From: Saprospiraceae bacterium
GTDB taxonomy: Bacteria > Bacteroidota > Bacteroidia > Chitinophagales > Saprospiraceae
Length of the DNA: 11,944 nt
NCBI GenBank assembly: GCA_023300255.1
Contig: JALZWC010000323.1
Coordinates: 1-11,944, forward strand
Direction: 5' to 3'
Shown: positions 1 through 6,773 of the stretch, one piece after another
Layout: each line of letters starts with the position of its first letter
Numbering within the stretch: the first letter of the stretch is position 1
Notes under the pieces: model-generated
Seen by the model: the letters and a program-made list of their open reading frames with translations, nothing else
What the model was told of the DNA's origin: nothing
Databases searched by the model: none
Translations under genes and position numbers: made by a program

Positions 1-1238
1 TTTACTTCAAAAAGATTAATAACACCATCTTTTCTGTCGATTAGCAAATCAATTTGAGTCCCCTCTTCTTCTTTATTTCCCTTGTAAGTAAAGGAAGAAG
101 AAAGAGAATAAATCCCTGAAATATTTAATGCTTTTTTTATTTGGGGTATGTGCTTTAAGCAAAGACTCTCAAATGCATAACCACTCCAACTCTTGTATAA
201 TTGTGTTTGACTAAGGTGATTCCAGATATCCTTACCTTCGTATTCTTTACCTTCCATGAACTTTAAATAAAACATAGAATATTCATCTGTTAGACGGTAA
301 AGTTTTGTTTTTTTCTTTTTGCCATAAGGTCGATAACTAGTAATAAAACCTGAATGAATTAATTCTTCTAATACTCTTGATAGACTACCTCCTTCTGTAA
401 CCTTAGATAGATGACTTATTTCTGATCTAGTTAGTCCTTTCCATTTCGTTGATAATGCTCGAATGATAGCAATATGATTTTCTGAATTTGCAAAGAGGGC
501 AGGGTAAAGGCGGGAAAATTCTTCTTTTAACCAAGCTCTTGGTGTAAAACATATTTGATTGATATTCTGTACGGCACTTCTGCCTCTTTTTATTTCTTTT
601 AAATAATGGGGGATTCCCCCTAATGCCATATACATTTGTACGATCTGATATCGATCAATTTGTATATTTCTGGCATTTAAATAAGCTTCTGTCTCGGCTA
701 AAGTAAAAGGAGACAAATGAATTTGTCTGGTGATACGATTATGTAAGCCTCCTTTATTATTAACTACTTTTTGTATCATCCAAGAAGCGGCCGATCCGCA
801 TATTACTACTATTATATTGTGTTTGACTGCCCAACTATTCCAAAAATAACTTAAGCCTTTTAAGAAGCCAGATTTATGAGTAGCCATCCATGGAAGCTCA
901 TCAAAAAAAACGACCTGCTTTTCTGTAGTCGGCTTTTGTTTTAAATAAGTAATTAGTAAAGCAAAAGCTTGTAACCAACTAGTTGGTGGTTTGATAGGAA
1001 AGGTATTTTCAGACACTTGAGTTAGCTGCAAAACAAAATTCTCTAATTGTTCTTTTTTATTAGCATTCTGCAATCCAGTTATCTCAAAGACAAGCTGATT
1101 CTTATAGACAGATTGGATCAAAAATGTTTTTCCTACTCGTCGCCTGCCAATAACAGCAATCATTTCTGCTTCAGATGATTCTGTAGCTTCGTGTAAAATA
1201 GCCTTTTCTGCTTTCCTGCCAATTAATAAATTCTTCAT
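1..1238 (-). CDS. AAA+ ATPase with C-terminal DUF234-like PD-(D/E)xK domain (partial, C-terminus off left edge)
   Basis: I translated this by hand: 412 codons from ATG at 1238-1236, open to the window edge. The N-terminus has a P-loop (GRRRVGKT, about residues 34-41), a Walker B (VVFFDELPW) and a sensor-like strand ending VVICGSAASWM. A MALGGIPHYL segment and a winged-helix-like part (LTRSEISHLSKVTEGGSLSRVLEELIHSGFI) follow. The last visible residues include QIDLLIDRKDG then NLFEV, with the next lysine cut off, as in the D...ExK core of a PD-(D/E)xK fold. This order matches the ATPase_2/DUF234 family, whose members usually run to about 450-480 residues, so some 40-60 residues are probably missing. 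The cellular role of these proteins is not established; nuclease activity is inferred from the fold. Two tandem hairpins sit directly upstream and could be its operators. A weak -7 match (TATCTTTA, minus strand, 1266-1259) lies between the hairpins and the start. Confidence 0.88.
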   Translation of the reverse strand, partial: MKNLLIGRKAEKAILHEATESSEAEMIAVIGRRRVGKTFLIQSVYKNQLVFEITGLQNANKKEQLENFVLQLTQVSENTFPIKPPTSWLQAFALLITYLKQKPTTEKQVVFFDELPWMATHKSGFLKGLSYFWNSWAVKHNIIVVICGSAASWMIQKVVNNKGGLHNRITRQIHLSPFTLAETEAYLNARNIQIDRYQIVQMYMALGGIPHYLKEIKRGRSAVQNINQICFTPRAWLKEEFSRLYPALFANSENHIAIIRALSTKWKGLTRSEISHLSKVTEGGSLSRVLEELIHSGFITSYRPYGKKKKTKLYRLTDEYSMFYLKFMEGKEYEGKDIWNHLSQTQLYKSWSGYAFESLCLKHIPQIKKALNISGIYSLSSSFTYKGNKEEEGTQIDLLIDRKDGVINLFEV

Positions 1239-1266
1239 AATGAATGGATTGGAGGAAATAAAGATA

Positions 1267-1358
1267 AGATTTTTCCACCAATAAAAAAGTATTCGTGGAA
1301 AAATCTATATTTTTTTAGGTAGATTTTTCCACCAATCCGAAATTATTGGTGGAAAAAT
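1267..1358. repeat. Two tandem hairpins sharing one arm sequence, upstream of the ATPase gene
   Basis: AGATTTTTCCACCAAT occurs identically at 1267-1282 and 1321-1336. Each copy is followed after exactly 8 bases by its reverse complement: 1291-1306 (one mismatch) and 1345-1358 (14 bases perfect). Hairpin centres are 54 bp apart, about five helical turns. No T-run follows the stems on the minus strand, so these do not look like ordinary terminators of the ankyrin gene. Their position just upstream of the ATPase start suits operators or a mobile-repeat signature; both are inferences. Confidence 0.85.
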
Positions 1359-1378
1359 TTTTAAATTTATTCCATTTT

Positions 1379-2440
1379 CTAATTAGTAGCACCATGTCCA
1401 ATCAAATACTTTTCGATATTTTTATATTCAAATTTACGAGCCATTTTCAAAGGCGTATATAATCGAGAATTAAAAAAGTAACCATCTCGGGACGATAAAT
1501 TCACATCTGCCCCAGATGCAATCAACAACTTGACCAGATCAAAATAGCCATACATACAAGCTTTAATCAATGGTGTTTCATCACCTGTTATTTCGTAGTT
1601 AACATCTGCACCCTGTTCGATTAAGAACGTAACGATTTCTTTACGATTTCCTAGAACGGCCATAATTAATGGATTACCATCCCCCCAGAGACCTTTATTG
1701 ATATCCGCGCCTAAAGAGACAATTGTTTTAACTAATTCAAAGTGTCCTTTCTTTGCAGCAATAATTAATGCGGTCCCATCACCATAAAATTCTTCATTAA
1801 TGTCAGCTCCTTTCTCTACCAACAAATGGACAATTTCCGCATTACCTTTAATAGCAGCATTCATTAAAGGATAGCCATCTGCCCGATCTCCTAAACTAGG
1901 ATTCGCACCATTCTCTAATAATAACTTGGCAATAGCGATATGGTCTCTAATAATAGCATTTCCTAAGGCTGTACCATCTCCCGAAACGATTGCATTTACA
2001 TTCGCTCCATTTTTAATTAATTTTTTGGCAATTTCATATCGACCATGTTTAGCAGCTGCTAATAGGGGTGTTCCATCTCCTTTTACTTCCTCTTTAATAT
2101 TCGCCCCTTTAGTAATCATTAAATCAATCACTTCAGGTATATCACTAGCTATAGCAGCCATCAATGGACTTTCATCGCCACTATGGTGATAGTTGACATC
2201 TGCCCCAGTGTTTATCAATAGAGTTGCTATCTCACTATAGCCATTTCTAGCAGCTAATAATAATGGGGTTCGAGGATCACTCTTTTTATGGACGCAATTG
2301 ACATCTGAATTTTTAAGGAGTGTTTCTACTTTTGATTTATTGTTATGTTTAATGGCTTCCATTAAATCAACGCAGGGGGTTTGAGCTATTAGTATTTGTG
2401 CTGAAAAAACTAGGATTATAAAGCTTAGGTAATTTTTCAT
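1379..2440 (-). CDS. Secreted ankyrin-repeat protein
   Basis: This 353-residue protein starts with a signal peptide (about residues 1-20, hydrophobic FIILVFSAQILIAQ). A cysteine at 23 is present, but the sequence before it is not a convincing lipobox. The rest is ankyrin: a degenerate first unit (23-54), eight regular 33-residue units (about 55-320) and a C-terminal capping unit (about 326-353). Each unit has the TPL..AA and LL...GADVN signatures. The inter-repeat loops carry an unusual, conserved GDGTPL or GDETPL junction, so the units look recently amplified or strongly constrained. No enzymatic domain is present, so it is probably a binding scaffold outside the cytoplasmic membrane; its partner is unknown. 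It lies 140 bp upstream of the ATPase gene on the same strand, but the tandem hairpins lie between them. A near-match -7 element (CATATTTG on the minus strand, 2528-2521) would give a leader of about 70 nt. Confidence 0.88.
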   Translation of the reverse strand: MKNYLSFIILVFSAQILIAQTPCVDLMEAIKHNNKSKVETLLKNSDVNCVHKKSDPRTPLLLAARNGYSEIATLLINTGADVNYHHSGDESPLMAAIASDIPEVIDLMITKGANIKEEVKGDGTPLLAAAKHGRYEIAKKLIKNGANVNAIVSGDGTALGNAIIRDHIAIAKLLLENGANPSLGDRADGYPLMNAAIKGNAEIVHLLVEKGADINEEFYGDGTALIIAAKKGHFELVKTIVSLGADINKGLWGDGNPLIMAVLGNRKEIVTFLIEQGADVNYEITGDETPLIKACMYGYFDLVKLLIASGADVNLSSRDGYFFNSRLYTPLKMARKFEYKNIEKYLIGHGATN

Positions 2441-2461
2441 TTTATTGTTTTTATGATTTAG

Positions 2462-2489
2462 TTGTTACTTAAATAGTCGTTTATTTTTG
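2462..2489 (+). promoter_or_regulatory. Candidate Bacteroidota promoter for the kinase/regulator operon
   Basis: TTG (2462-2464), a 17 bp spacer and TATTTTTG (2482-2489) match the TTG/TAnnTTTG consensus. It faces the histidine kinase gene but would leave a leader of roughly 205 nt, and nothing in the leader confirms it. No closer match to the full consensus is visible. Confidence 0.35.
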
Positions 2490-2704
2490 TAGTAAAAACA
2501 GTACTTCTTAAAGCACAATACAAATATGCAGCAATATTCTAATCGCTTTATAAATAGTCGCTGAACTAGCTCCTTTCGTCGATGTTTATAGTTCAAAATA
2601 ATATTAACACAAGTCAATAGTTAAAATGCACCTCTTCATTGGTGAAATAGAGTCATTCATCGACAAAATACAATAGACATTCCTAAAATTAGTAATTTGC
2701 AATC

Positions 2705-3793
2705 ATGTCAAAAAGACTCAATGTATTAGATCGTTTCTATCAATCCAGAATAGCCACTCATGCTGCGTTTTGGATATTAACGCTATTATTATTGACCTAC
2801 AGTACTAGTCTATTCAGTGGAAGTTTTACGGATAATCTTATATACATGTCTGTGCTTTTACCTATTCAAATGACGGCTACTTATTTGATGATTTATCTTC
2901 AGATGCAGCAGTGGTTATATAAAAGGCATTGGTTTTTATTCTTTATTAGTGTTGTACCAATTGTATACTTCTTAGCGGTATTAGCTAGATTGGCAAATAT
3001 CTATATAGCAGAACCACTAACAGGATATGAAGGAATTGATGAGTCTGTTTGGGAAGTGGTTAGCGATCCTGCGTATTTGATGCAGGCGTATATCTTACCA
3101 GTTTATATACCTGCGTTTTTGTTTCTAATATTTAAAATGATTAAGGATCGTTTTCAACAAGAAAACAGATTGAATGAATTGGAAAAAGAAAAGAGTAATG
3201 CAGAATTAAATTTTCTAAAAGCACAAATGAATCCGCACTTTTTATTCAATACTTTGAATAATATTTATGCGCTTGCAAAGAATCAATCGCCTGAAACTCC
3301 AGAGATGATTTTGAAACTATCAGACTTATTAGATTATACCATTTATGAATGTAATGAACCGACTGTACCTATTATCAAAGAATGGCAATTAATTGAAAAT
3401 TATGTGGATTTGCAAGCCGTGAGAAATAGCAATCAATTGATGATTGCTATCCATCAGAATATAGAGGAGGAACAAACACCAATTGCACCATTAATCTTAA
3501 TTTCTATAGTAGAAAATGCTTTTAAACATTCTACACAGCGAGGACAACAATTAGCGAATATTAAAATCTCTTTAGAGGTGATCAATAAAAACTTAACCTT
3601 TAAAGTTGTTAATACTAGGTCCGCAGCAGCGACACAACAGGATACGCCTAAGAAAAAAGGAATAGGCGTTCGAAATGTAAAGAAGCAACTAACTTTATTA
3701 TATCCCAACAAACATACTTATCAAGTAGAGGAATTGGAGGAATCTTATACGGTTATTTTAAAGATTGAATTAGGAGGAATTGAAAACAAATAA
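2705..3793 (+). CDS. LytS/YehU-type membrane sensor histidine kinase
   Basis: The 362-residue protein has four predicted membrane helices (about 19-35, 45-66, 77-99, 128-146), then a short coiled coil (about 147-170). The His_kinase core of the LytS family follows. The phospho-acceptor is H178 in QMNPHFLFNTLNN. The ATP-binding half has an N-box IVENAFKHS (268-276) and a glycine box KGIGVRNVKKQL (318-329). No extracellular sensor domain is present, so the signal is probably sensed in or near the membrane. The response regulator begins 3 bases after the stop, so the two are almost certainly co-transcribed and partners. In this family the kinase autophosphorylates and passes phosphate to a LytTR regulator; the target genes cannot be read from the window. 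The start follows no Shine-Dalgarno sequence, as usual for the phylum. Confidence 0.95.
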   Translation: MSKRLNVLDRFYQSRIATHAAFWILTLLLLTYSTSLFSGSFTDNLIYMSVLLPIQMTATYLMIYLQMQQWLYKRHWFLFFISVVPIVYFLAVLARLANIYIAEPLTGYEGIDESVWEVVSDPAYLMQAYILPVYIPAFLFLIFKMIKDRFQQENRLNELEKEKSNAELNFLKAQMNPHFLFNTLNNIYALAKNQSPETPEMILKLSDLLDYTIYECNEPTVPIIKEWQLIENYVDLQAVRNSNQLMIAIHQNIEEEQTPIAPLILISIVENAFKHSTQRGQQLANIKISLEVINKNLTFKVVNTRSAAATQQDTPKKKGIGVRNVKKQLTLLYPNKHTYQVEELEESYTVILKIELGGIENK

Positions 3794-3796
3794 ACG

Positions 3797-4501
3797 ATGA
3801 ATCAAAAAATAAAATGCTTAATAGTAGACGATGAGCCTCTAGCTATAATGATTCTAAAAGACTTTTTAGAAAAGGTACCTCAATTGGAATTGATTACTAC
3901 TTGTGCAGATGCACTACAAGCCTTTCAAGTATTGAACGAAGAGTCAATTGATTTAATTTTTCTAGATATAGAAATGCCTGGAATAAATGGGATTGATTTT
4001 ATTAAATCCTTGGCGAATCCACCAGCGATTATTTTAACTACAGCTTACAGAGAATATGCGATGGAAAGTTATGAAATAGAAGTAGTGGATTATTTATTAA
4101 AACCTATTGCTTTTAATCGTTTTTTCAGAGCTATTAATAAGTATTTAAAATCGGTTAATAATTTTGCCTTAGAACAAGTTGCAGAGCAGAAGACCTCCCA
4201 AGGTTCGATTTATGTATACTCTAATAAAAAAAATATAAAAGTTTATTTGGAAGAGATTTTATACATTGAAAGTTTAAAAGATTACATTCGAATTCATACG
4301 AGGGAACAACAAATTATTTCTAAAGATACCATTAGTCGGTATGAAGAATTATTACCTAATTCCTTTTTGAGAGTACATCGATCTTTCCTTATTAATACAG
4401 AAAAAATTAGTGCTTTTACGCAGCACGATATTGAGATTGGTGCAAAAGAAATTCCTATCGGGAGTAGTTATAAAAAACGGGTGATGCAATTTTTGAAATA
4501 A
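3797..4501 (+). CDS. LytTR-family response regulator
   Basis: This 234-residue protein has a receiver domain (about 5-120) with the acidic pair D11/D12, the phosphorylation site D57 in FLDIEMPG, T81/T82 and K102 in YLLKPI. A LytTR DNA-binding domain follows (about 135-234), recognisable by the stretches ILYIESLKDYIRIHT, FLRVHRSFLIN and IPIGSSYKKRV. All expected catalytic and phospho-switch residues are present. LytTR domains bind direct repeats upstream of their targets. The gene follows its kinase by 3 bases. A hairpin with a T-run lies about 50 bp after the stop, so the operon probably has only these two genes. Confidence 0.96.
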   Translation: MNQKIKCLIVDDEPLAIMILKDFLEKVPQLELITTCADALQAFQVLNEESIDLIFLDIEMPGINGIDFIKSLANPPAIILTTAYREYAMESYEIEVVDYLLKPIAFNRFFRAINKYLKSVNNFALEQVAEQKTSQGSIYVYSNKKNIKVYLEEILYIESLKDYIRIHTREQQIISKDTISRYEELLPNSFLRVHRSFLINTEKISAFTQHDIEIGAKEIPIGSSYKKRVMQFLK

Positions 4502-4535
4502 AGGTTGGAAAATATTTTTTTGATACCAAATAAAA

Positions 4536-4568
4536 AAAAGGCAGGCTGCCTTTTATTGCAGTCCTGCC
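4536..4568. terminator. Bidirectional rho-independent terminator between convergent genes
   Basis: Read on the minus strand, a 10 bp stem (4568-4558 with 4549-4540, one bulged base, 8-base loop) is followed by eight T residues: a textbook terminator for the 4601-5788 gene. On the plus strand a smaller stem AAAAGGCA/TGCCTTTT (4536-4543 with 4547-4554) then TTTTATT can serve the response-regulator operon. The two foldings overlap and are mutually exclusive. Confidence 0.85.
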
Positions 4569-4600
4569 CTTGTAAATTCAATGGATTACTAGGAAGTGGA

Positions 4601-5788
4601 TCATCTTTCATAGCCATTCTTTATAGTTTTAGTCATCGTCTCTTCATTGGTATAACTAGGTATATTACCTGTTTGAAAACCAATCGCTCTTTGCTGTAAA
4701 TTAGGACTTGTCAATCCTGCAAATCGTTCTGCTCTACTACGGACTAAGTTATTAGCTTTCATTTGAATACCACTCCATAATAATGCAAGCGTAGAAGGAG
4801 TAGATTCTACTTCTTCGTAGGCTACCTCAATACCACTACCTCTTCGGAATACTTCTACAGTGATAATACAGAAATAAGCTAGTACAATAGTGAAACCAAC
4901 CACACCCGAAAACAAAGATCCCCAGAAGCTAGCCACTTTCAATTGCGAAGCTGCTTTTCTAGATTGAACAGTTGTTGCTGTTGCAATTTTGCTATCCAAT
5001 CGATTCTGTTCTTTCGCGACCATGTTGACACGGCTTTTCTTCCATGCTTCTACTTTGTCGCTTTGTGCCACATTCATTTTAGCTAGTTTGCCTGCTTTAA
5101 GTGTTGCTAAAGCAGCTGCTTGCTCGTGGTACTTTCTAGCATGACTATTAGCCCAGCTTAAACCTTTTTTGCTTTTTTGTTCATATTCTGTAGCCTTTAT
5201 GTTAGCCTCTTGTATTTGGCTGTCGTATTGTGCATTTAATCCGCCAACATTTCGATCAAAACCATCTTGTAATAACTTCAAATCTTGGTTGTACTGTAGA
5301 TCTACTCGGTCCATTCGCATTTTGTAATCCTCTTTTATCGCAGAATGATCTATCTCAATAGTTGCTAAAGTAGCCTTTGAGGTAAAAGCATGTCGGATAC
5401 CATTAGTTGATAAATAAAAGGATAAGACACACATGCCAATAGTAATGCAACTAACAATACCGAACAGCACTCTGTACCACACATTTTCTAACTTCTTCCA
5501 AATAATGGCTCTTGTTAGTACTTGTAAAAACTTTCTGCCTCCTAATTCTAGAATAGAGACCATCAATACTACAGCTAATACGGAAAGCGTAATAGAGATC
5601 ACTTTCGTCGTACCAGAAAGTTCACTTTGCATAATGAACCATATCGTCACGGCTTCTGTAATAGCAGAAATAACTTGCGCAATTTTACCTGTTATGTCCA
5701 AACTTGGAACGATAGGGCGGAATAAGTCATAGAAATCCCGGTTGGTAGCAGATGACTCTATCTGCTTCAATTTTACATTTTTTTCCAT
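4601..5788 (-). CDS. Membrane protein with long coiled-coil between membrane helices, function unknown
   Basis: I do not recognise a named family for this 395-residue protein. It has three membrane helices near the N-terminus (about 36-55, 62-81, 106-127). A charged, alanine- and glutamine-rich helical region of about 140 residues follows (145-285), probably a coiled coil. A fourth membrane helix (about 286-312) and a roughly 80-residue hydrophilic tail end the protein. No catalytic motif or signal peptide is visible. This layout puts the coiled coil and the tail on opposite faces of the membrane. The length, clean start (ATG at 5788-5786) and strong terminator downstream support a real gene. 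Its upstream region is the long non-coding stretch with repeats, and no consensus promoter is visible on its strand. A perfect 11 bp palindrome TACACTGTGTA (5840-5850), about 50 bp upstream of the start, could be an operator; this is speculative. A structural or phage-derived role is possible but not shown. Confidence 0.85.
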   Translation of the reverse strand: MEKNVKLKQIESSATNRDFYDLFRPIVPSLDITGKIAQVISAITEAVTIWFIMQSELSGTTKVISITLSVLAVVLMVSILELGGRKFLQVLTRAIIWKKLENVWYRVLFGIVSCITIGMCVLSFYLSTNGIRHAFTSKATLATIEIDHSAIKEDYKMRMDRVDLQYNQDLKLLQDGFDRNVGGLNAQYDSQIQEANIKATEYEQKSKKGLSWANSHARKYHEQAAALATLKAGKLAKMNVAQSDKVEAWKKSRVNMVAKEQNRLDSKIATATTVQSRKAASQLKVASFWGSLFSGVVGFTIVLAYFCIITVEVFRRGSGIEVAYEEVESTPSTLALLWSGIQMKANNLVRSRAERFAGLTSPNLQQRAIGFQTGNIPSYTNEETMTKTIKNGYER

Positions 5789-5885
5789 TATATAATTTTA
5801 TTAAAAAAAGAAGTATATGAAAGTGTTAATAACTATACATACACTGTGTAATGCTATTTAGACGAAATAAGTTATAAAAGTAACA

Positions 5886-5916
5886 TTTGTAATTTAAGTT
5901 ATTTTTGTTATTTTTG
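5886..5916 (+). promoter_or_regulatory. Strong Bacteroidota-type promoter without a nearby gene
   Basis: TTTG (5886-5889), a 19 bp spacer and TATTTTTG (5909-5916) fit the -33/-7 consensus exactly. A second perfect TATTTTTG lies 9 bp earlier (5900-5907). Transcription would start near 5923. The next plus-strand gene begins about 480 bp later, so the product may be a small RNA or a very long structured leader. Confidence 0.6.
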
Positions 5917-5922
5917 TTTTAT

Positions 5923-6004
5923 GAGAAAAAAACCTTAAAATGCAATTGAGGAACGAATAAAGAATAAGTTATAACAAAGGAGAGGAATTATTCTTCACTC
6001 GTTC
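5923..6004 (+). ncRNA. Candidate structured small RNA or leader
   Basis: Downstream of the orphan promoter a hairpin pairs 5951-5956 with 5999-6004 (GAACGA/TCGTTC) and 5960-5967 with 5988-5995 (AAGAATAA/TTATTCTT). These are separated by a symmetric 3-base internal loop. The 20-base apical loop contains the purine-rich AAAGGAGAGG, which resembles a Shine-Dalgarno sequence. The 5' end is placed from the promoter. No terminator with a T-run was found, so the 3' end is unknown and the given end is only that of the hairpin. It matches no RNA family I can name. Confidence 0.3.
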
Positions 6005-6020
6005 TTAGCTATTTGAGGTG

Positions 6021-6362
6021 GTAAAGAATTAGGGGAACTTAAACATATTAGCAATGAACATAATGCAAATAACACGTAGAAAATTAAACACATAGGCACA
6101 GTAGAAGTGTCCACTCAATAAGTACTGGTAAGGCAGACGTAACACAACTCTCTTAGTTGTGCATGTCTAGCTTGTGTACAATTCAGAGAGTTGTGTTACA
6201 GCCGTTTCACCAGCGAGAATTGAGCGGATACCAGTAGAACACATAGTTGGTTTTAAAGAAATAGGAAATAATTTTTTTGAAACGTCTATGTGAGCTATGT
6301 TTCTATGTGTTTACAAACCTACTTATTGTGTTGAATCATATTTAGATTTCCCAATTCTTTAC
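6021..6362. repeat. Composite nested inverted-repeat element, about 340 bp (MITE-like)
   Basis: Both ends carry GTAAAGAATTrGGG in opposite orientation (6021-6034 and 6350-6362). Moving inward from both sides are CACATAG motifs (6089-6095 on the left; CTATGTG at 6287 and 6303 on the right), TACTGGTA/TACCAGTA (6123-6130 and 6229-6236), and a 15 bp perfect core repeat (6139-6153 and 6185-6199). The arms are imperfect and contain no coding frame. A homologous single end recurs at 11806-11856. Nested order and recurrence suggest a non-autonomous mobile or REP-like element. No transposase is in the window and no target-site duplication is evident. Confidence 0.65.
6139..6199. repeat. Paired CACAACTC hairpin units (core of the composite element)
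   Basis: Unit one (6139-6161) contains the hairpin CACAACT, 5 bases, AGTTGTG. Unit two (6177-6199) is the inverted copy, ending GAGAGTTGTGTTAC. Fifteen bases pair perfectly between units (6139-6153 with 6185-6199). They match the units at 9598-9661 at 22 of 23 and 21 of 23 positions. Confidence 0.85.
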
Positions 6363-6401
6363 ACATTCTAACTATTTTACCTAAACAAATAAACTATTCA
6401 A

Positions 6402-6599
6402 ATGGGAGACGATTTAAAAGTATTACGAGTAATGACGATATGTCATCAGATGGCCAAGGTTAATTCCGCAAAGCAAGGAATCAAGCTTCAAATTTATATG
6501 GAGCGCCTGATAGAATCGGACGAGCAAGGACTTATTGATTGGAAAAAATTTAAGTCTTTAACCGTTGATAATGAGAAGAAGACCCCAAAAGTTGAGTAG
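6402..6599 (+). CDS. Small ribbon-helix-helix-like protein
   Basis: This 65-residue protein is predicted as a strand (about 6-12, KVLRVMT), a helix (13-25), a GIKL turn and a second helix (29-40, LQIYMERLIESD). A charged tail follows. That order, and the pattern A..G..L..YME.LIE.D, resemble ribbon-helix-helix DNA-binding proteins of the antitoxin/CopG type. This is pattern recognition, not proof. No toxin-like partner lies next to it: the following gene, 174 bp downstream on the same strand, is the S24-like regulator. No promoter consensus lies just upstream, so it could be transcribed from the promoter at 5886 through the repeat element. The start has no Shine-Dalgarno sequence. An alternative is a small protein of unrelated helical fold. 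Confidence 0.6.
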   Translation: MGDDLKVLRVMTICHQMAKVNSAKQGIKLQIYMERLIESDEQGLIDWKKFKSLTVDNEKKTPKVE

Positions 6600-6710
6600 G
6601 CTTTGTTGTAATATGTTGTATGATTATATTTGTTAGATTTTGTTTTTGCAGGATCTTTTTTGAAGAAAAGATAATAATATCACCAAAATAAAGAAATAAG
6701 TTTCATTTTT

Positions 6711-6743
6711 TTGCTAATTATTAGATTTATATGCTTACATTTG
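6711..6743 (+). promoter_or_regulatory. Promoter of the S24-like regulator
   Basis: TTG (6711-6713; TTTG from 6710), a 22 bp spacer and TACATTTG (6736-6743) match TTG-N17-23-TAnnTTTG. Transcription would begin near 6750, giving a leader of about 24 nt before the ATG at 6774. Confidence 0.7.
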
Positions 6744-6770
6744 ACCCCTTTTGAAAGCAATAATTAGCAA
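6711..6770. promoter_or_regulatory. Operator-like 12 bp perfect inverted repeat flanking the regulator's promoter
   Basis: TTGCTAATTATT (6711-6722) and AATAATTAGCAA (6759-6770) are exact reverse complements, and their dyad centre (6740/6741) falls inside the -7 element. The left arm covers the -33 TTG and the right arm sits between the predicted transcription start and the ATG. Each arm overlaps a smaller palindrome: CTAATTATTAG at 6714-6724 is perfect, and the right-hand equivalent has one mismatch. This is the expected layout for autorepression by the XRE-type protein encoded next. Confidence 0.65.
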
Positions 6771-6773
6771 TAA

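Larger units (their letters stand above)
5789..6401. other. 613 bp non-coding region with orphan promoter, hairpins and repeat element
   Basis: No open frame of convincing length or composition exists here on either strand. From left to right it holds the upstream region of the minus-strand membrane protein, a plus-strand consensus promoter (5886-5916), a long hairpin (5951-6004), a composite inverted-repeat element (6021-6362) and a short leader for the small gene at 6402. Only tiny frames follow the promoter (for example MRKKP from 5921), which look meaningless. Confidence 0.7.

Noticed and set aside
1267..1358. Possible CRISPR-like array from repeated arms
   Set aside because: There are only two repeat pairs with short 8-base loops and no spacer-length unique segments or cas genes.
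1926..2189. 87-codon plus-strand frame inside the ankyrin gene
   Set aside because: It is antisense to a clear repeat protein and is open because the 33-residue repeats keep frames open.
4505..4699. 64-codon plus-strand frame after the response regulator
   Set aside because: It runs through the terminator and into the antisense of the membrane protein; its composition is not protein-like.
5433..5732. 99-codon plus-strand frame antisense to the membrane protein
   Set aside because: It is a shadow of the hydrophobic segments on the other strand.
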